Source: Hydractinia symbiolongicarpus
Taxonomy: Eukaryota > Cnidaria > Hydrozoa > Anthoathecata > Hydractiniidae
Length of the DNA stretch: 64,000 nucleotides
Direction of reading: 5' to 3'
NCBI RefSeq assembly: GCF_029227915.1
Contig: NC_079876.1
Span: 7,132,001-7,196,000 of the forward strand
This document shows, piece by piece, positions 12,780 through 23,978 of the stretch. How positions within the stretch are numbered: the first letter of the stretch is position 1; every line of letters starts with the position of its first letter. The translations under genes and the position numbers were made by a program. The notes under the pieces were generated by a model. That model saw only the letters and a program-made list of their open reading frames with translations, was not told the DNA's origin and did not search any database.

Positions 12780-13800
12780 TTATTTGGAACAGAATGGTAT
12801 GAAATAGACCAAAATACCTGATCTTAGTTGTTTTTAATTTACAGGCTGTGTCTGTGAAACTTTAAGGGGAACATTTGGTGGAAGACAATGGCATGACATA
12901 TACTGATAGAACTGATTTTTGTTGTGTTAGATGTTATATCTGAACCTTTTTGACATTTTATGTTAATTTTGCGAGGAAGGACCATATATATATACACAGA
13001 AGAAGAATTCAATTTTACACCTTGCAAGCTTTGTTTTTCTATATTTTGTATAAATTCTTACTGGGGAGGACTCCGTGCAATATATCGAAATGACTGATCC
13101 TTCTCGATTTAAATTTGATGTGTTCTAAATCGTATATAGTTTTGGAAATTTTGTGTAAGATTTAATGGGTAAGGGCTAGATGCAATATGTCAAAAAAACT
13201 TTTTTTGTTGAATCAGAAGCACTCCCTACAACCATTCTTTTTTTTACAGTTTGTGAAGCTTTTGTGAGGAAAGAGTGTATGCAATATTATCGAAATAACT
13301 GATTTTTGTTGCAAACTGTTTTTCTTTGGCATTTTGGATTAAAATATTGTTTTAGAGGGCATATGCAGTAGATATATGTACTGAAATAGTTAAATTTTGC
13401 AAACTTTGATTTTGTCGTTACCTCTCATTTTTTACATTTTGATTAAACTTTTGTGGGAGACCGTCGGTATGCGAAGGACCAAAATAAGAGATTTTAGTAT
13501 TATTTAGAATTTGTATTTTGTGTTGCAAAATTGGTGCAAAAATTGACATAAAATGAATTTATATACAGATTGATTGCTGTTGTTTAACATGACTCATTAT
13601 GACTTATATATATATTTTATGAAAATTTGTGACAGAATACTATGTGAGATTTGAAATTTTGTTTACTTTATTGATGGTAAAACAGCATGCAAATTGCTAA
13701 AAGGACTTTATTAATTTTAGGTTTAAACACCGTTATTTTGTTGACATTAAAGTTTAGTGTCTAAAGTTTAGTGAGGAAGGACCGTATGCAATATATCAAA
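12780..13800. repeat. Degenerate ~93 bp tandem repeat inside the insert
   Basis: A motif close to GTGAGGAAGGACCGTATGCA, then ATATATCGAAATAACTGATT, then TTTGTTG recurs in decayed form at about 12,786, 12,878, 12,971, 13,061, 13,164, 13,264, 13,352, 13,452, 13,629 and 13,771. It is usually preceded by ACATTTTGATTAAACTTTT-like sequence. The spacing is about 88-103 bp. Copies are so diverged that the period is visible only by lining up these blocks. It is unrelated to the 203 bp satellite. A 62-codon minus-strand frame at 12839-13027 lies within it and is judged spurious. Confidence 0.62.
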
Positions 13801-14299
13801 TAATGTTTTATTGCATTATAATTTATCCTTGCAAATCCCTTTTTTTACACCTTAGATAAAAAATTCTGTCAGAGGCACAATTTATTGTTTATTTTTCACA
13901 TTGTGTGTCAACCTTTGGCAGGGTTGGCAATAAACTAACTGATTTTAACATATACAATGAGAGAGATTTGTGTTTGACATTGATCAGCTTTTTTGTATAT
14001 ATGTGGCGTTTTAAGTGATTTAAATTTTATGGGTGAGATGTATGTTGAAATGCTTTTGGAAACTTCTTTCCGAATAATTTTCGCATTTGTCAGATGGTCA
14101 GAGCAAGTAATTTTAGTAGATTTATATTTTAAATGTCACATAAATACTGCAGTTGTTGAAAACCTTTAATTTTTTTGGTCATTTATATAATAATGCAGAT
14201 GTAAGATGCGCACTGCTGTATTGTTTGTTTTTTGATGGACATATATCTTCTTTATAAATTAAATGGAACACAGTGGATTCTTCCACGGGAAACAGCTAG
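13801..14299. other. Right part of the insert: AT-rich, no gene seen
   Basis: AT-rich sequence with possible further very decayed copies of the ~93 bp repeat (GGTGAGATGTATGTTGAAAT near 14,030). It ends GGATTCTTCCACGGGAAACAGCTAG-type sequence against the satellite. I find no coding frame, RNA gene or poly(A) tail, which argues against a retrotransposon. Confidence 0.55.
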
Positions 14300-15300
14300 T
14301 TAAATTATTATTTCACCACTAAAACCCATGAGACTTGTAGTTTTTAAAAATGTTTTCATTTTTGATGAGACGCTGAATAAAAGAAGTTTAATCGCCGGCA
14401 AACGAAAACCTGCGATTTCCCGTAAATCCCGGACTCGGCCCGTATAGTCAAAAGTATACAAAGAAAGTACCCAGGGTGTAATCTCATTTCCCGAACGATT
14501 TTTTAAATTATTATTTCACCACTAAAGCCCATGAGACTTGTAGTTTTTAAAAATGTTTTCATTTTTGATGAGACGCTGAATAAAAGAAGTTTAATCGCCG
14601 GCAAACGAAAACCCGCCATTTCCCTTAAACCCCGGACTCGGCCCGCATAGTCAAAAGTATACAAAGAAAGTACCCAGGGAGTAAACTCATTTCCCGAACG
14701 ATTTTTTAAAATATTTTTTCACCACTAAAACGCATGAGACTTGTAGTTTTCAAAAATGTTTTCATTTTTGATGAGACGCTGAATAAAAGAAGTTTAATCG
14801 CCGGCAAACGAAAACCTGCGATTTCCCGTAAATCCCGGACTCGGCCCGTATAGTAATGAAAGTACCCGGGATGTAAACTCATTTCCCGAACGATTTTTTA
14901 AATTATTATTTCACCACTAAAACCCATGAGACTTGTAGTTTTTAAAAATGTTTTCATTTTTGATGAGACGCTGAATAAAAGAAGTTTAATCGCCGGCAAA
15001 CGAAAACCCGCCATTTCCCGTAAACCCCGGACTCGGCCCGCATAGTCAAAAGTATACAAAGAAAGTACCCAGGTAGTAAACACATTTCCAGAACGATTTT
15101 TTAAATTATTTTTTCACCACTAAAACGCATGAGACTTGTAGTTTTCAAAATTGTTTTCATTTTTGATGAGACGCTGAATAAAAGAAGTTTAATCGCCGGC
15201 AAACGAAAACCTGCGATTTCCCGTAAATCCCGGACTCGGCCCGTATAGTCAAAAGTATACAAAGAAAGTACCCAGAGTGTAAACTCATTTCCCGAACGAT
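14300..15300 (+). repeat. Second copy of the 1,196 bp HOR, right of the insert
   Basis: Monomers 14,500-15,310 match 10,730-11,540 subtype by subtype with a constant 3,771 bp offset. Shared rare variants include CCCTTAAACC, AGGTAGTAAACACATTTCCAG and the CAAAATTG monomer with CCCAGAGTG. The Helitron-like insert lies between the two copies rather than in both, so it is younger than, or was not included in, this duplication. Confidence 0.75.
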
Positions 15301-18300
15301 TTTTTAAAATATTTTTTCACCATTAAAACGCATGAGACTTGTAGTTTTCAAAATTGTTTTCATTTTTGATGAGACGCTGAATAAATAAAGTTTAATCGCC
15401 GGCAAACAAAAACCTGCGATTTCCCGTAAATCCCGGACTCGGCCCGTATAGTCAAAAGAATACAAAGAAAGTACCCAGGGTGTAAACTCATTTCCCGAAC
15501 GATTTTTTAAATTATTATTTCACCACTAAAACGCATGAGACTTGTGGTTTTCAAAAATGTTTTCATTTTTGATGAGATGCTGAATAAAAGAAGTTTAATC
15601 GCCGGCAAACGAAAACCTGCGATTTCCCGTAAATCCCGGACTCGGCCCGTATAGTCGAATGTATACGAAGAAAGTACCCTGTGAGTAAACTCATTTCCCA
15701 AACGATTTTTTAAATTATTTTTTCACCACTGAAACGCATGAGACTTGTAGTTTTTAGAAATGTTTTCATTTTTGATGAGACGCTTAATAAAAGAAGTTTA
15801 ATCGCCGGCAAACGAAAACCCGCCATTTCCCGTAAACCCCGGACTCGACCCGTATAGTCAAAAGTATACAAAGAAAGTACCCAGGGAGTAAACTCATTTC
15901 CCGAACGATTTTTTATATTATTTTTTCACCACTAAACGCATGAGACTTGTAGTTTTCAAAAATATTTTCATATTTGATGGGAAGCTGAATAAAAGAAGTT
16001 TAATCGCCGGCAAACGAAAATCCGCGATTTCCCGTAAATCCCGGACTCGGCCCGTAAAGTCAAAAGTATACAAAGAAAGTACCCAGGGAGTAAACTCATT
16101 TCCCGAACGATTTTTTAAATTTTTTTTTCACCACTAAAACGCATGAGACTTGTAGTTTTCAAAAATGTTTTCATTTTTGATGAGACACTTAATGAAAGAG
16201 GTTTAATCGCCGGCAAACGAAATCCCGCGTTTTCCCGTAAATCCGGGGCTTGCCCCGTATAGTCGAATGTATACAAAGAAAGTACCCAGGGAGTAAACTC
16301 ATTTCCCGAACGATTTTTTAAATTTTTTTTTCACCACTAAAACGCATGAGACTTGTAGTTTTCAAAAATGTTTTCATTTTTGATGAGACGCTGAATAAAA
16401 GAAGTTTAATCGCCGGCAAACGAAAACCTGCGATTTCCCGTAAATCCCGGACTCGGCCGGTATAGTCAAAAGTATACAAAGAAAGTACCCAGGGTGTAAA
16501 CTCATTTCCCGAACGATTTTTTAAATTATTATTTCACCACTAAAGCCCATGAGACTTGTAGTTTTTAAAAATGTTTTCATTTTTGATGAAACGCTGAATA
16601 AAAGAAGTTTAAACGCTGGCAAACGAAAACCCGCGATTTCCCGTAAATCCCGGACTCGGCCCGTATAGTCAAAAGTATACAAAGAAAGTACCCAGAGTGT
16701 AAACTCATTTCCCGAACGATTTTTTAAAATATTTTTTCACCATTAAAACGCATGAGACTTGTAGTTTTCAAAATTGTTTTCATTTTTGATGAGACGCTGA
16801 ATAAATAAAGTTTAATCGCCGGCAAACAAAAACCTGCGATTTCCCGTAAATCCCGGACTCGGCCCGTATAGTCAAAAGAATACAAAGAAAGTACCCAGGG
16901 TGTAAACTCATTTCCCGAACGATTTTTTAAATTATTATTTCACCACTAAAACGCATGAGACTTGTGGTTTTCAAAAATGTTTTCATTTTTGATGAGATGC
17001 TGAATAAAAGAAGTTTAATCGCCGGCAAACGAAAACCTGCGATTTCCCGTAAATCCCGGACTCGGCCCGTATAGTCGAATGTATACGAAGAAAGTACCCT
17101 GTGAGTAAACTCATTTCCCAAACGATTTTTTAAATTATTTTTTCACCACTGAAACGCATGAGACTTGTAGTTTTTAGAAATGTTTTCATTTTTGATGAGA
17201 CGCTTAATAAAAGAAGTTTAATCGCCGGCAAACGAAAACCCGCCATTTCCCGTAAACCCCGGACTCGACCCGTATAGTCAAAAGTATACAAAGAAAGTAC
17301 CCAGGGAGTAAACTCATTTCCCGAACGATTTTTTATATTATTTTTTCACCACTAAACGCATGAGACTTGTAGTTTTCAAAAATATTTTCATATTTGATGG
17401 GAAGCTGAATAAAAGAAGTTTAATCGCCGGCAAACGAAAATCCGCGATTTCCCGTAAATCCCGGACTCGGCCCGTAAAGTCAAAAGTATACAAAGAAAGT
17501 ACCCAGGGAGTAAACTCATTTCCCGAACGATTTTTTAAATTTTTTTTTCACCACTAAAACGCATGAGACTTGTAGTTTTCAAAAATGTTTTCATTTTTGA
17601 TGAGACACTTAATGAAAGAGGTTTAATCGCCGGCAAACGAAATCCCGCGTTTTCCCGTAAATCCGGGGCTTGCCCCGTATAGTCGAATGTATACAAAGAA
17701 AGTACCCAGGGAGTAAACTCATTTCCCGAACGATTTTTTAAATTTTTTTTTCACCACTAAAACGCATGAGACTTGTAGTTTTCAAAAATGTTTTCATTTT
17801 TGATGAGACGCTGAATAAAAGAAGTTTAATCGCCGGCAAACGAAAACCTGCGATTTCCCGTAAATCCCGGACTCGGCCGGTATAGTCAAAAGTATACAAA
17901 GAAAGTACCCAGGGTGTAAACTCATTTCCCGAACGATTTTTTAAATTATTATTTCACCACTAAAGCCCATGAGACTTGTAGTTTTTAAAAATGTTTTCAT
18001 TTTTGATGAAACGCTGAATAAAAGAAGTTTAAACGCTGGCAAACGAAAACCCGCGACTTCCCGTTAATCCCGGACTCGGCCCGTATAGTCAAAAGTATAC
18101 GAAGAAAGCACCCAGGAAGTAAACTCATTTTCCGAACGATTTTTAAAATATTTTTTCACCACTAAAACGCATGAGACTTGTAGTTTTCAAAAATGTTTTC
18201 ATTTTTGATGAGACGCTGAATAAAAGAAGTTTAATCGCCGGCAAACGAAAACCTGCAATTTCATGTAAATACCGGACTCGGCCCGTATAGTAATGAAAGT

Positions 18301-20958
18301 ACCCGGGATGTAAACTCATTTCCCGAACGATTTTTTAAGTTATTATTTCACCACTAAAACCCATGAGACTTGTAGTTTTTAAAAATGTTTTCATTTTTGA
18401 TAAGACGCTGAATAAAAGAAGTTTAATCGCCGGCAAACGAAAACCTGCGATTTCCCGTAAATCCCGGACTCGACCCGTATAGTCAAAAGTATACAAAGAA
18501 AGTACCCAGGGTGTAAACTCATTTCCTGAACGATTTTTTAAATTATTATTTCACCGCTAAAGCCCATGAGACTTGTAGTTTTTAAAAATGTTTTCATTTT
18601 TGATAAGACGCTGAATAAAAGAAGTTTAATCGCCGGCAAACGAAAACCCGCTATTTCCCGTAAACCCCGTACTCGGCCCGCATAGTCAAAAGTATACAAA
18701 GAAAGTACCCAGGGAGTAAACTCATTTCCCGAACGATTTTTTAAATTATTTTTGCACCATTAAAACGCATGAGACTTGTAGTTTTCAAAATTGTTTTCAT
18801 TTTTGATGAGACGCTGAATAAATAAAGTTTAATCGCCGGCAAACAAAAACCTGCGATTTCCCGTAAATCCCGGACTCGGCCCGTATAGTCAAAAGAATAC
18901 AAAGAAAGTACCCAGGGTGTAAACTCATTTCCCGAACGATTTTTTAAATTATTATTTCACCACTAAAACGCATGAGACTTGTGGTTTTCAAAAATGTTTT
19001 CATTTTTGATGAGATGCTGAATAAAAGAAGTTTAATCGCCGGCAAACGAAAACCTGCGATTTCCCGTAAATCCCGGACTCGGCCCGTATAGTCGAATGTA
19101 TACGAAGAAAGTACCCTGTGAGTAAACTCATTTCCCAAACGATTTTTTAAATTATTTTTTCACCACTGAAACGCATGAGACTTGTAGTTTTTAGAAATGT
19201 TTTCATTTTTGATGAGACGCTTAATAAAAGAAGTTTAATCGCCGGCAAACGAAAACCCGCCATTTCCCGTAAACCCCGGACTCGACCCGTATAGTCAAAA
19301 GTATACAAAGAAAGTACCCAGGGAGTAAACTCATTTCCCGAACGATTTTTTATATTATTTTTTCACCACTAAACGCATGAGACTTGTAGTTTTCAAAAAT
19401 ATTTTCATATTTGATGGGAAGCTGAATAAAAGAAGTTTAATCGCTGGCAAACGAAAATCCGCGATTTCCCGTAAATCCCGGACTCGGCCCGTAAAGTCAA
19501 AAGTATACAAAGAAAGTACCCTGGGAGTAAACTCATTTCCCGAACGATTTTTTATATTATTTTTTCACCACTAAACGCATGAGACTTGTAGTTTTCAAAA
19601 ATATTTTCATATTTGATGGGAAGCTGAATAAAAGAAGTTTAATCGCCGGCAAACGAAAATCCGCTATTTCCCGTAAATCCCGGACTCGGCCCGTAAAGTC
19701 AAAAGTATACAAAGAAAGTACCCATGGAGTAAACTCATTTTCCGAACGATTTTTTAAATTTTTTTTTCACCACTAAAACGCATGAGACTTGTAGTTTTCA
19801 AAAATGTTTTCATTTTTGATGAGACACTTAATGAAAGAGGTTTAATCGCCGGCAAACGAAATCCCGCGTTTTGCCGTAAATCCGGGGCTTGCCCCGTATA
19901 GTCGAATGTATACAAAGAAAGTACCCAGGGAGTAAACTCATTTCCCGAACGATTTTTTAAATTTTTTTTTCACCACTAAAACGCATGAGACTTGTAGTTT
20001 TCAAAAATGTTTTCATTTTTGATGAGACGCTGAATAAAAGAAGTTTAATCGCCGGCAAACGAAAACCTGCGATTTCCCGTAAATCCCGGACTCGGCCGGT
20101 ATAGTCAAAAGTATACAAAGAAAGTACCCAGGGTGTAAACTCATTTCCCGAACGATTTTTTAAATTATTATTTCACCACTAAAGCCCATGAGACTTGTAG
20201 TTTTTAAAAATGTTTTCATTTTTGATGAAAAGCTGAATAAAAGAAGTTTAAACGCTGGCAAACGAAAACCCGCGACTTCCCGTTAATCCCGGACTCGGCC
20301 CGTATAGTCAAAAGTATACGAAGAAAGCACCCAGGAAGTAAACTCATTTTCCGAACGATTTTTAAAATATTTTTTCACCACTAAAACGCATGAGACTTGT
20401 AGTTTTCAAAAATGTTTTCATTTTTGATGAGACGCTGAATAAAAGAAGTTTAATCGCCGGCAAACGAAAACCTGCAATTTCATGTAAATACCGGACTCGG
20501 CCCGTATAGTAATGAAAGTACCCGGGATGTAAACTCATTTCCCGAACGATTTTTTAAGTTATTATTTCACCACTAAAACCCATGAGACTTGTAGTTTTCA
20601 AAAATGTTTTCATTTTTGATGAGACGCTGAATAAAAGAAGTTTAATCGCCGGCAAACGAAAACCTGCGATTTCCCCTAAATCCCGGACTCGGCCCGTATA
20701 GTCAAAAGTATACAAAGAAAGTACCCAGGGTGTAAACTCATTTCCTGAACGATTTTTTAAATTATTATTTCACCGCTAAAGCCCATGAGACTTGTAGTTT
20801 TTAAAAATGTTTTCATTTTTGATAAGACGCTGAATAAAAGAAGTTTAATCGCCGGCAAACGAAAACCCGCTATTTCCCGTAAACCCCGTACTCGGCCCGC
20901 ATAGTCAAAAGTATACAAAGAAAGTACCCAGGGAGTAAACTCATTTCCCGAACGATTT
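15301..20958 (+). repeat. HOR region with 1,420, 2,017 and 2,219 bp spacings
   Basis: The series marked by CACCATTAAAACG, GAGATGCTGAATAAAAG, CACTGAAACGC, ATATTTGATGGGAAGCTG and CGGGGCTTGCCCCG appears three times: from about 15,320, 16,740 and 18,757. Shifts are 1,420 bp (7 monomers), then 2,017 bp (10 monomers). The first copy is a truncated version of the later ones, ending at AACGCTGGC (16,612). In the third copy a further monomer duplication lengthens the spacing to 2,219 bp. Confidence 0.82.
19377..19780 (+). repeat. Local tandem duplication of one monomer (202 bp)
   Basis: The monomers starting at 19377 and 19579 share the rare variants CAAAAATATTTTCATATTTG, GGGAAGCTG and CCCGTAAAGTC, and differ at only a few bases. 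The two earlier HOR copies (15,940 and 17,360) have one such monomer. This is a recent single-monomer expansion, by slippage or unequal crossover. Confidence 0.85.
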
Positions 20959-21842
20959 TTTAAATTATTTTTGCACCACTAAAACGCATGAGACTTGTAG
21001 TTTTCAAAATTGTTTTCATTTTTGATGAGACGCTGAATAAAAGAAGTTTAATCGCCGGCAAACGAAAACCTTCGATTTCCCGTAAATCCCGGACTCGGCC
21101 CGTATAGTCAAAAGTATACAAAGAAAGTACCCAGAGTGTAAACTCATTTCCCGAACGTTTTTTTAAATTATTATTTCACCACTAAAGCCCATGAGACTTG
21201 TAGTTTTTAAAAATGTTTTCATTTTTGATGAGACGCTGAATAAAAGAAGTTTAAACGCCGGCAAAAGAAAACCCGCGACTTTCCGTAAATCCCGGACTCG
21301 GCCCGTATAGTTAAAAGTATACAAAGAAAGTACCCAGGGAGTAAACTCATTTCCCGAACGATTTTTTAAAATATTTTTTCACCACTAAAACGCATGAGAC
21401 TTGTAGTTTTCAAAAATGTTTTCATTTTTGATGAGACGCTGATTAAAAGAAGTTTAAACGCCGGCAAAAGAAAACCCGCGACTTTCCGTAAATCCCGGAC
21501 TCGGCCCGTATAGTTAAAAGTATACAAAGAAAGTACCCAGGGAGTAAACTCATTTCCCGAACGATTTTTTAAAATATTTTTTCACCACTAAAACGCATGA
21601 GACTTGTAGTTTTCAAAAATGTTTTCATTTTTGATGAGACGCTTAATAAAAGAAGTTTATTCGCCGGCAAACGAAAACCTGCGATTTCCCGTAAATCCCG
21701 TACTCGGCCCGTATAGTCAAAAGTATACAAAGAAAGTACCCAGAGTGTAAACTCATTTCCCGAACGTTTTTTTCAATTATTATTTCACCACTAAAGCCCA
21801 TGAGACTTGTAGTTTTTAAAAATGTTTTCATTTTTGATGAGA
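20959..21842 (+). repeat. Transitional satellite monomers before the LINE-bearing HOR
   Basis: About four and a half monomers, including a tandem pair near 21,240 and 21,443 that share AAACGCCGGCAAAAG and the rare GACTTTCCGTAAATCC. The monomer at about 21,770-21,960 has the uninterrupted sequence GATGAGACGCTGAATAAAAG with AAACGCCGGCAAAAG. It is the empty form of the site into which the LINE inserted. Confidence 0.75.
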
Positions 21843-23028
21843 CGCTGAATAAAAGAAGTTTAAACGCCGGCAAAAGAAAACCCGCGACTTCCCGTAAATC
21901 CCGGACTCGGTCCGTATAGTTAAAAGTATACAAAGAAAGTACCCAGGGAGTAAACTCATTTCCCGAACGATTTTTTAAAATATTTTTTCACCACTAAAAC
22001 GCATGAGACTTGTAGTTTTCAAAAATGTTTTCATTTTTGATGAGACGCTGAATAAAAGAAGTTTAATCGCCGGCAAACGAAAACCTGCGATTTCCCGTAA
22101 ATCCTGGACTCGGCCCGTATAGTAATGAAAGTACCCGGGATGTAAACTCATTTCCCAAACGATTTTTTAAATTATTATTTCACCACTAAAACCCATGAGA
22201 CTTGTAGTTTTTAAAAATGTTTTCATTTTTGATGAAACGCTGAATAAAAGAAGTTTAATCGCCGGCAAACGAAAACCCGCGACTTCCCGTAAATCCCGGA
22301 TTCGGCCCGTATAGTCAAAAGTATACAAAGAAAGTACCCAGGGAGTAAACTCATTTCCCGAACGATTTTTTAAATTATATTTTCACCACTAAAACGCATG
22401 AGACTTGTAGTTTTCAAAAATGTTTTCATTTTTGATGAGTCGCTGAATGAAAGAAGTTTAATCGCCGGCAAACGAAAACCTGCGATTTCCCGTGAATCCC
22501 GGACTCTGCCCGTATAGTCAAAAGTATACAAAGAAAGTACCCAGGGTGTAAACTCATTTCCCGAACGATTTTTTAAATTATTATTTCACCACTAAAGCCC
22601 ATGAGACTTGTAGTTTTCAAAAATGTTTTCATTTTTGATGAGACGCTGAATAAAAGAAGTTTAATCGCCGGCAAACGAAAACCCGCCATTTCCCGTAAAC
22701 CCCGGACTCAGCCCGCATATTCAAAAGTATACAAAGAAAGTACCCAGGGAGTAAACTCATTTCCCGAACGATTTTTTAAATTATTTTTTCACCACTAAAA
22801 CGCATGAGACTTGTAGTTTTCAAAATTGTTTTCATTTTTGATGAGACGCTGAATAAAAGAAGTTTAATCGCCGGCAAACGAAAACCTGCGATTTCCCGTA
22901 AATCCCGGACTCGGCCCGTATAGTCAAAAGTATACAAAGAAAGTACCCAGAGTGTAAACTCATTTCCCGAACTTTTTTTTAAATTATTATTTCACCACTA
23001 AAGCCCATGAGACTTGTAGTTTTTAAAA

Positions 23029-23799
23029 ATGTTTTCATTTTTGATGAGACGCTTAGAAAATTCATTAGAAGATGTAAAACAAACACTGCTTACTAATTTG
23101 GTCATAGTTAATAATTGGTTTTATGAAAATTACTTAGCAATAAATTTGAAAAAGTATCAATATATTGTATTAGGTCATCACGATGAAAGTTTGATATTTA
23201 ACCATTTGAAAATTGCGTGTAAATCGTCTGTAGTGCTTCTTGGTGTTACGATTGACTCGAGACTAAACTTTCATTCGCATGTCAAAAACATCTGTAATAA
23301 GGCTAGTAGGAAACTCAACGTGCTTCAAAGGATATCTTCCTTTTTGACACCCAAGATGAAGCGTTTTCTCTTCAATTCATTTATTTTGTCTCAGTTTTCT
23401 TACTGTCCCTTAGTATGGATGTTTTGTGGAAAAGTTGCGAATAATCGAATCAATCGTATTCATGAACGTTGTCTAAGAATCATACAGGACGATATAAATG
23501 GCAGTTACGATGAACTTTTATCTTTATGTAATGTTAAAAATATTCACATCATCAATTTACAGAATTTAATGAAAGAGGTTTACAAATTTTTAAATGGATT
23601 GTCACCTCTATATATGAACGAGATATTTTCTGTTAGGGAAAACAAGTACAACCTTCGTTGCTTTAATTTGATCAGGCGACCAACTTGTCGGACAACGTAC
23701 TATGGCTTAAATACTTTATCAAATATTGCAGGGAAGCTATGGATATCTGTGCCTGACGCTACAAAGAATGCTCCTTCTCTCGAAGCCTTCCGTAGCTAA
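23029..23799 (+). CDS. LINE reverse transcriptase C-terminal fragment with a satellite-derived start, copy A
   Basis: This is the only recognisable protein frame, 256 codons ending in TAA. Residues 1-8 (MFSFLMRR) are read from satellite sequence; in ordinary monomers this frame ends one codon later at TGA (CGC TGA). LINE sequence begins at about residue 9. Residues 35-49 (YLAINLKKYQYIVLG) fit the conserved RT segment that follows the catalytic aspartates, residues 70-76 (LLGVTID) fit the next RT block, and FILSQFSYCPLVW (118-130) and NRINRIHERCLRII (139-152) are typical of the thumb and C-terminal region of invertebrate LINE RTs. The palm with the catalytic aspartates is absent, so it cannot polymerise DNA. 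The ATG is probably fortuitous. It is best regarded as a dead retrotransposon remnant, though the frame itself is intact. Copy B is identical in protein. Confidence 0.85.
   Translation: MFSFLMRRLENSLEDVKQTLLTNLVIVNNWFYENYLAINLKKYQYIVLGHHDESLIFNHLKIACKSSVVLLGVTIDSRLNFHSHVKNICNKASRKLNVLQRISSFLTPKMKRFLFNSFILSQFSYCPLVWMFCGKVANNRINRIHERCLRIIQDDINGSYDELLSLCNVKNIHIINLQNLMKEVYKFLNGLSPLYMNEIFSVRENKYNLRCFNLIRRPTCRTTYYGLNTLSNIAGKLWISVPDATKNAPSLEAFRS
23049..23053 (+). repeat. LINE target-site duplication, left (copy A)
   Basis: ACGCT at the left junction is repeated at 24020-24024 immediately after the A-rich tail. The first A on the right could belong to the tail, so the duplication is 4 or 5 bp. The unoccupied satellite reads GAGACGCTGAATAAAAG with a single ACGCT. 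Confidence 0.75.
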
Positions 23800-23835
23800 A
23801 TAAAATTTTGGAAAGGTGATGTTTGCACCTGTAAA

Positions 23836-23860
23836 ATATGCATGGATATACCATACATAT
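23836..23860 (+). other. Imperfect hairpin in the LINE 3' UTR (copy A)
   Basis: ATATG pairs with CATAT and ATGG with CCAT, separated by one C/A mismatch, around an ATATA loop. It lies about 40 bp after the stop codon. Some LINE reverse transcriptases recognise a 3' stem-loop in their RNA, so this is a possible recognition element; that role is inference. Copy B has the same at 26014-26038. Confidence 0.45.
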
Positions 23861-23978
23861 TTTAACTTTACTTATTTATTTATTTATTTTTCTTATTTTT
23901 TATCGCTGTTTGCCTTGTTTTACGTTTTGTTGTCGATTTAAATTAGTTATTTAAATACTATTGTATCTATCGACGTTA

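Larger units (their letters stand above)
11725..14299. mobile_element. Probable non-autonomous Helitron-like element inserted in the satellite
   Basis: A 2,575 bp AT-rich segment unrelated to the satellite sits inside one monomer. Left of it the satellite reads GAACGATTTA and right of it TTAAATTATTATTTCACC. Joining these gives the uninterrupted variant found at 6139-6160 and 10,117-10,138, so no satellite base was lost or duplicated. The insert begins TCTTATATATTAATTCCC and ends AAACAGCTAG, inserted between A and T. A 5' TC, 3' CTRR and A^T target without duplication are the defining termini of Helitrons (known family rule). The last 20 bp hold only a weak hairpin (TTCC-ACG-GGAA), four bases from CTAG, shorter and closer than usual. 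No Rep/helicase frame exists, so it would be non-autonomous. One ambiguous T at the junction means another insertion mechanism is not excluded. The strand is given by TC to CTAG reading along the plus strand, but no gene fixes it. Confidence 0.62.
14300..23053 (+). repeat. Satellite array between the Helitron-like insert and the first LINE copy
   Basis: The array resumes mid-monomer at TTAAATTATTATTTCACC and continues in the same orientation and phase as before the insert. About 43 monomers follow without interruption until the LINE junction at 23053/23054. Short open frames of about 64-65 codons on either strand recur once per monomer subtype and are not genes. Confidence 0.97.

Noticed and set aside
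12839-13027. 62-codon minus-strand open frame in the Helitron-like insert
   Set aside because: It lies inside the decayed ~93 bp repeat, is AT-rich, resembles no family I know, and has no support beyond being open.
11725-14299. Insert as a DNA transposon with terminal inverted repeats, or as a LINE or LTR element
   Set aside because: The first and last 30 bp are not inverted or direct repeats of each other, there is no target-site duplication and no poly(A) tail. TC...CTAG between A and T fits a Helitron better.
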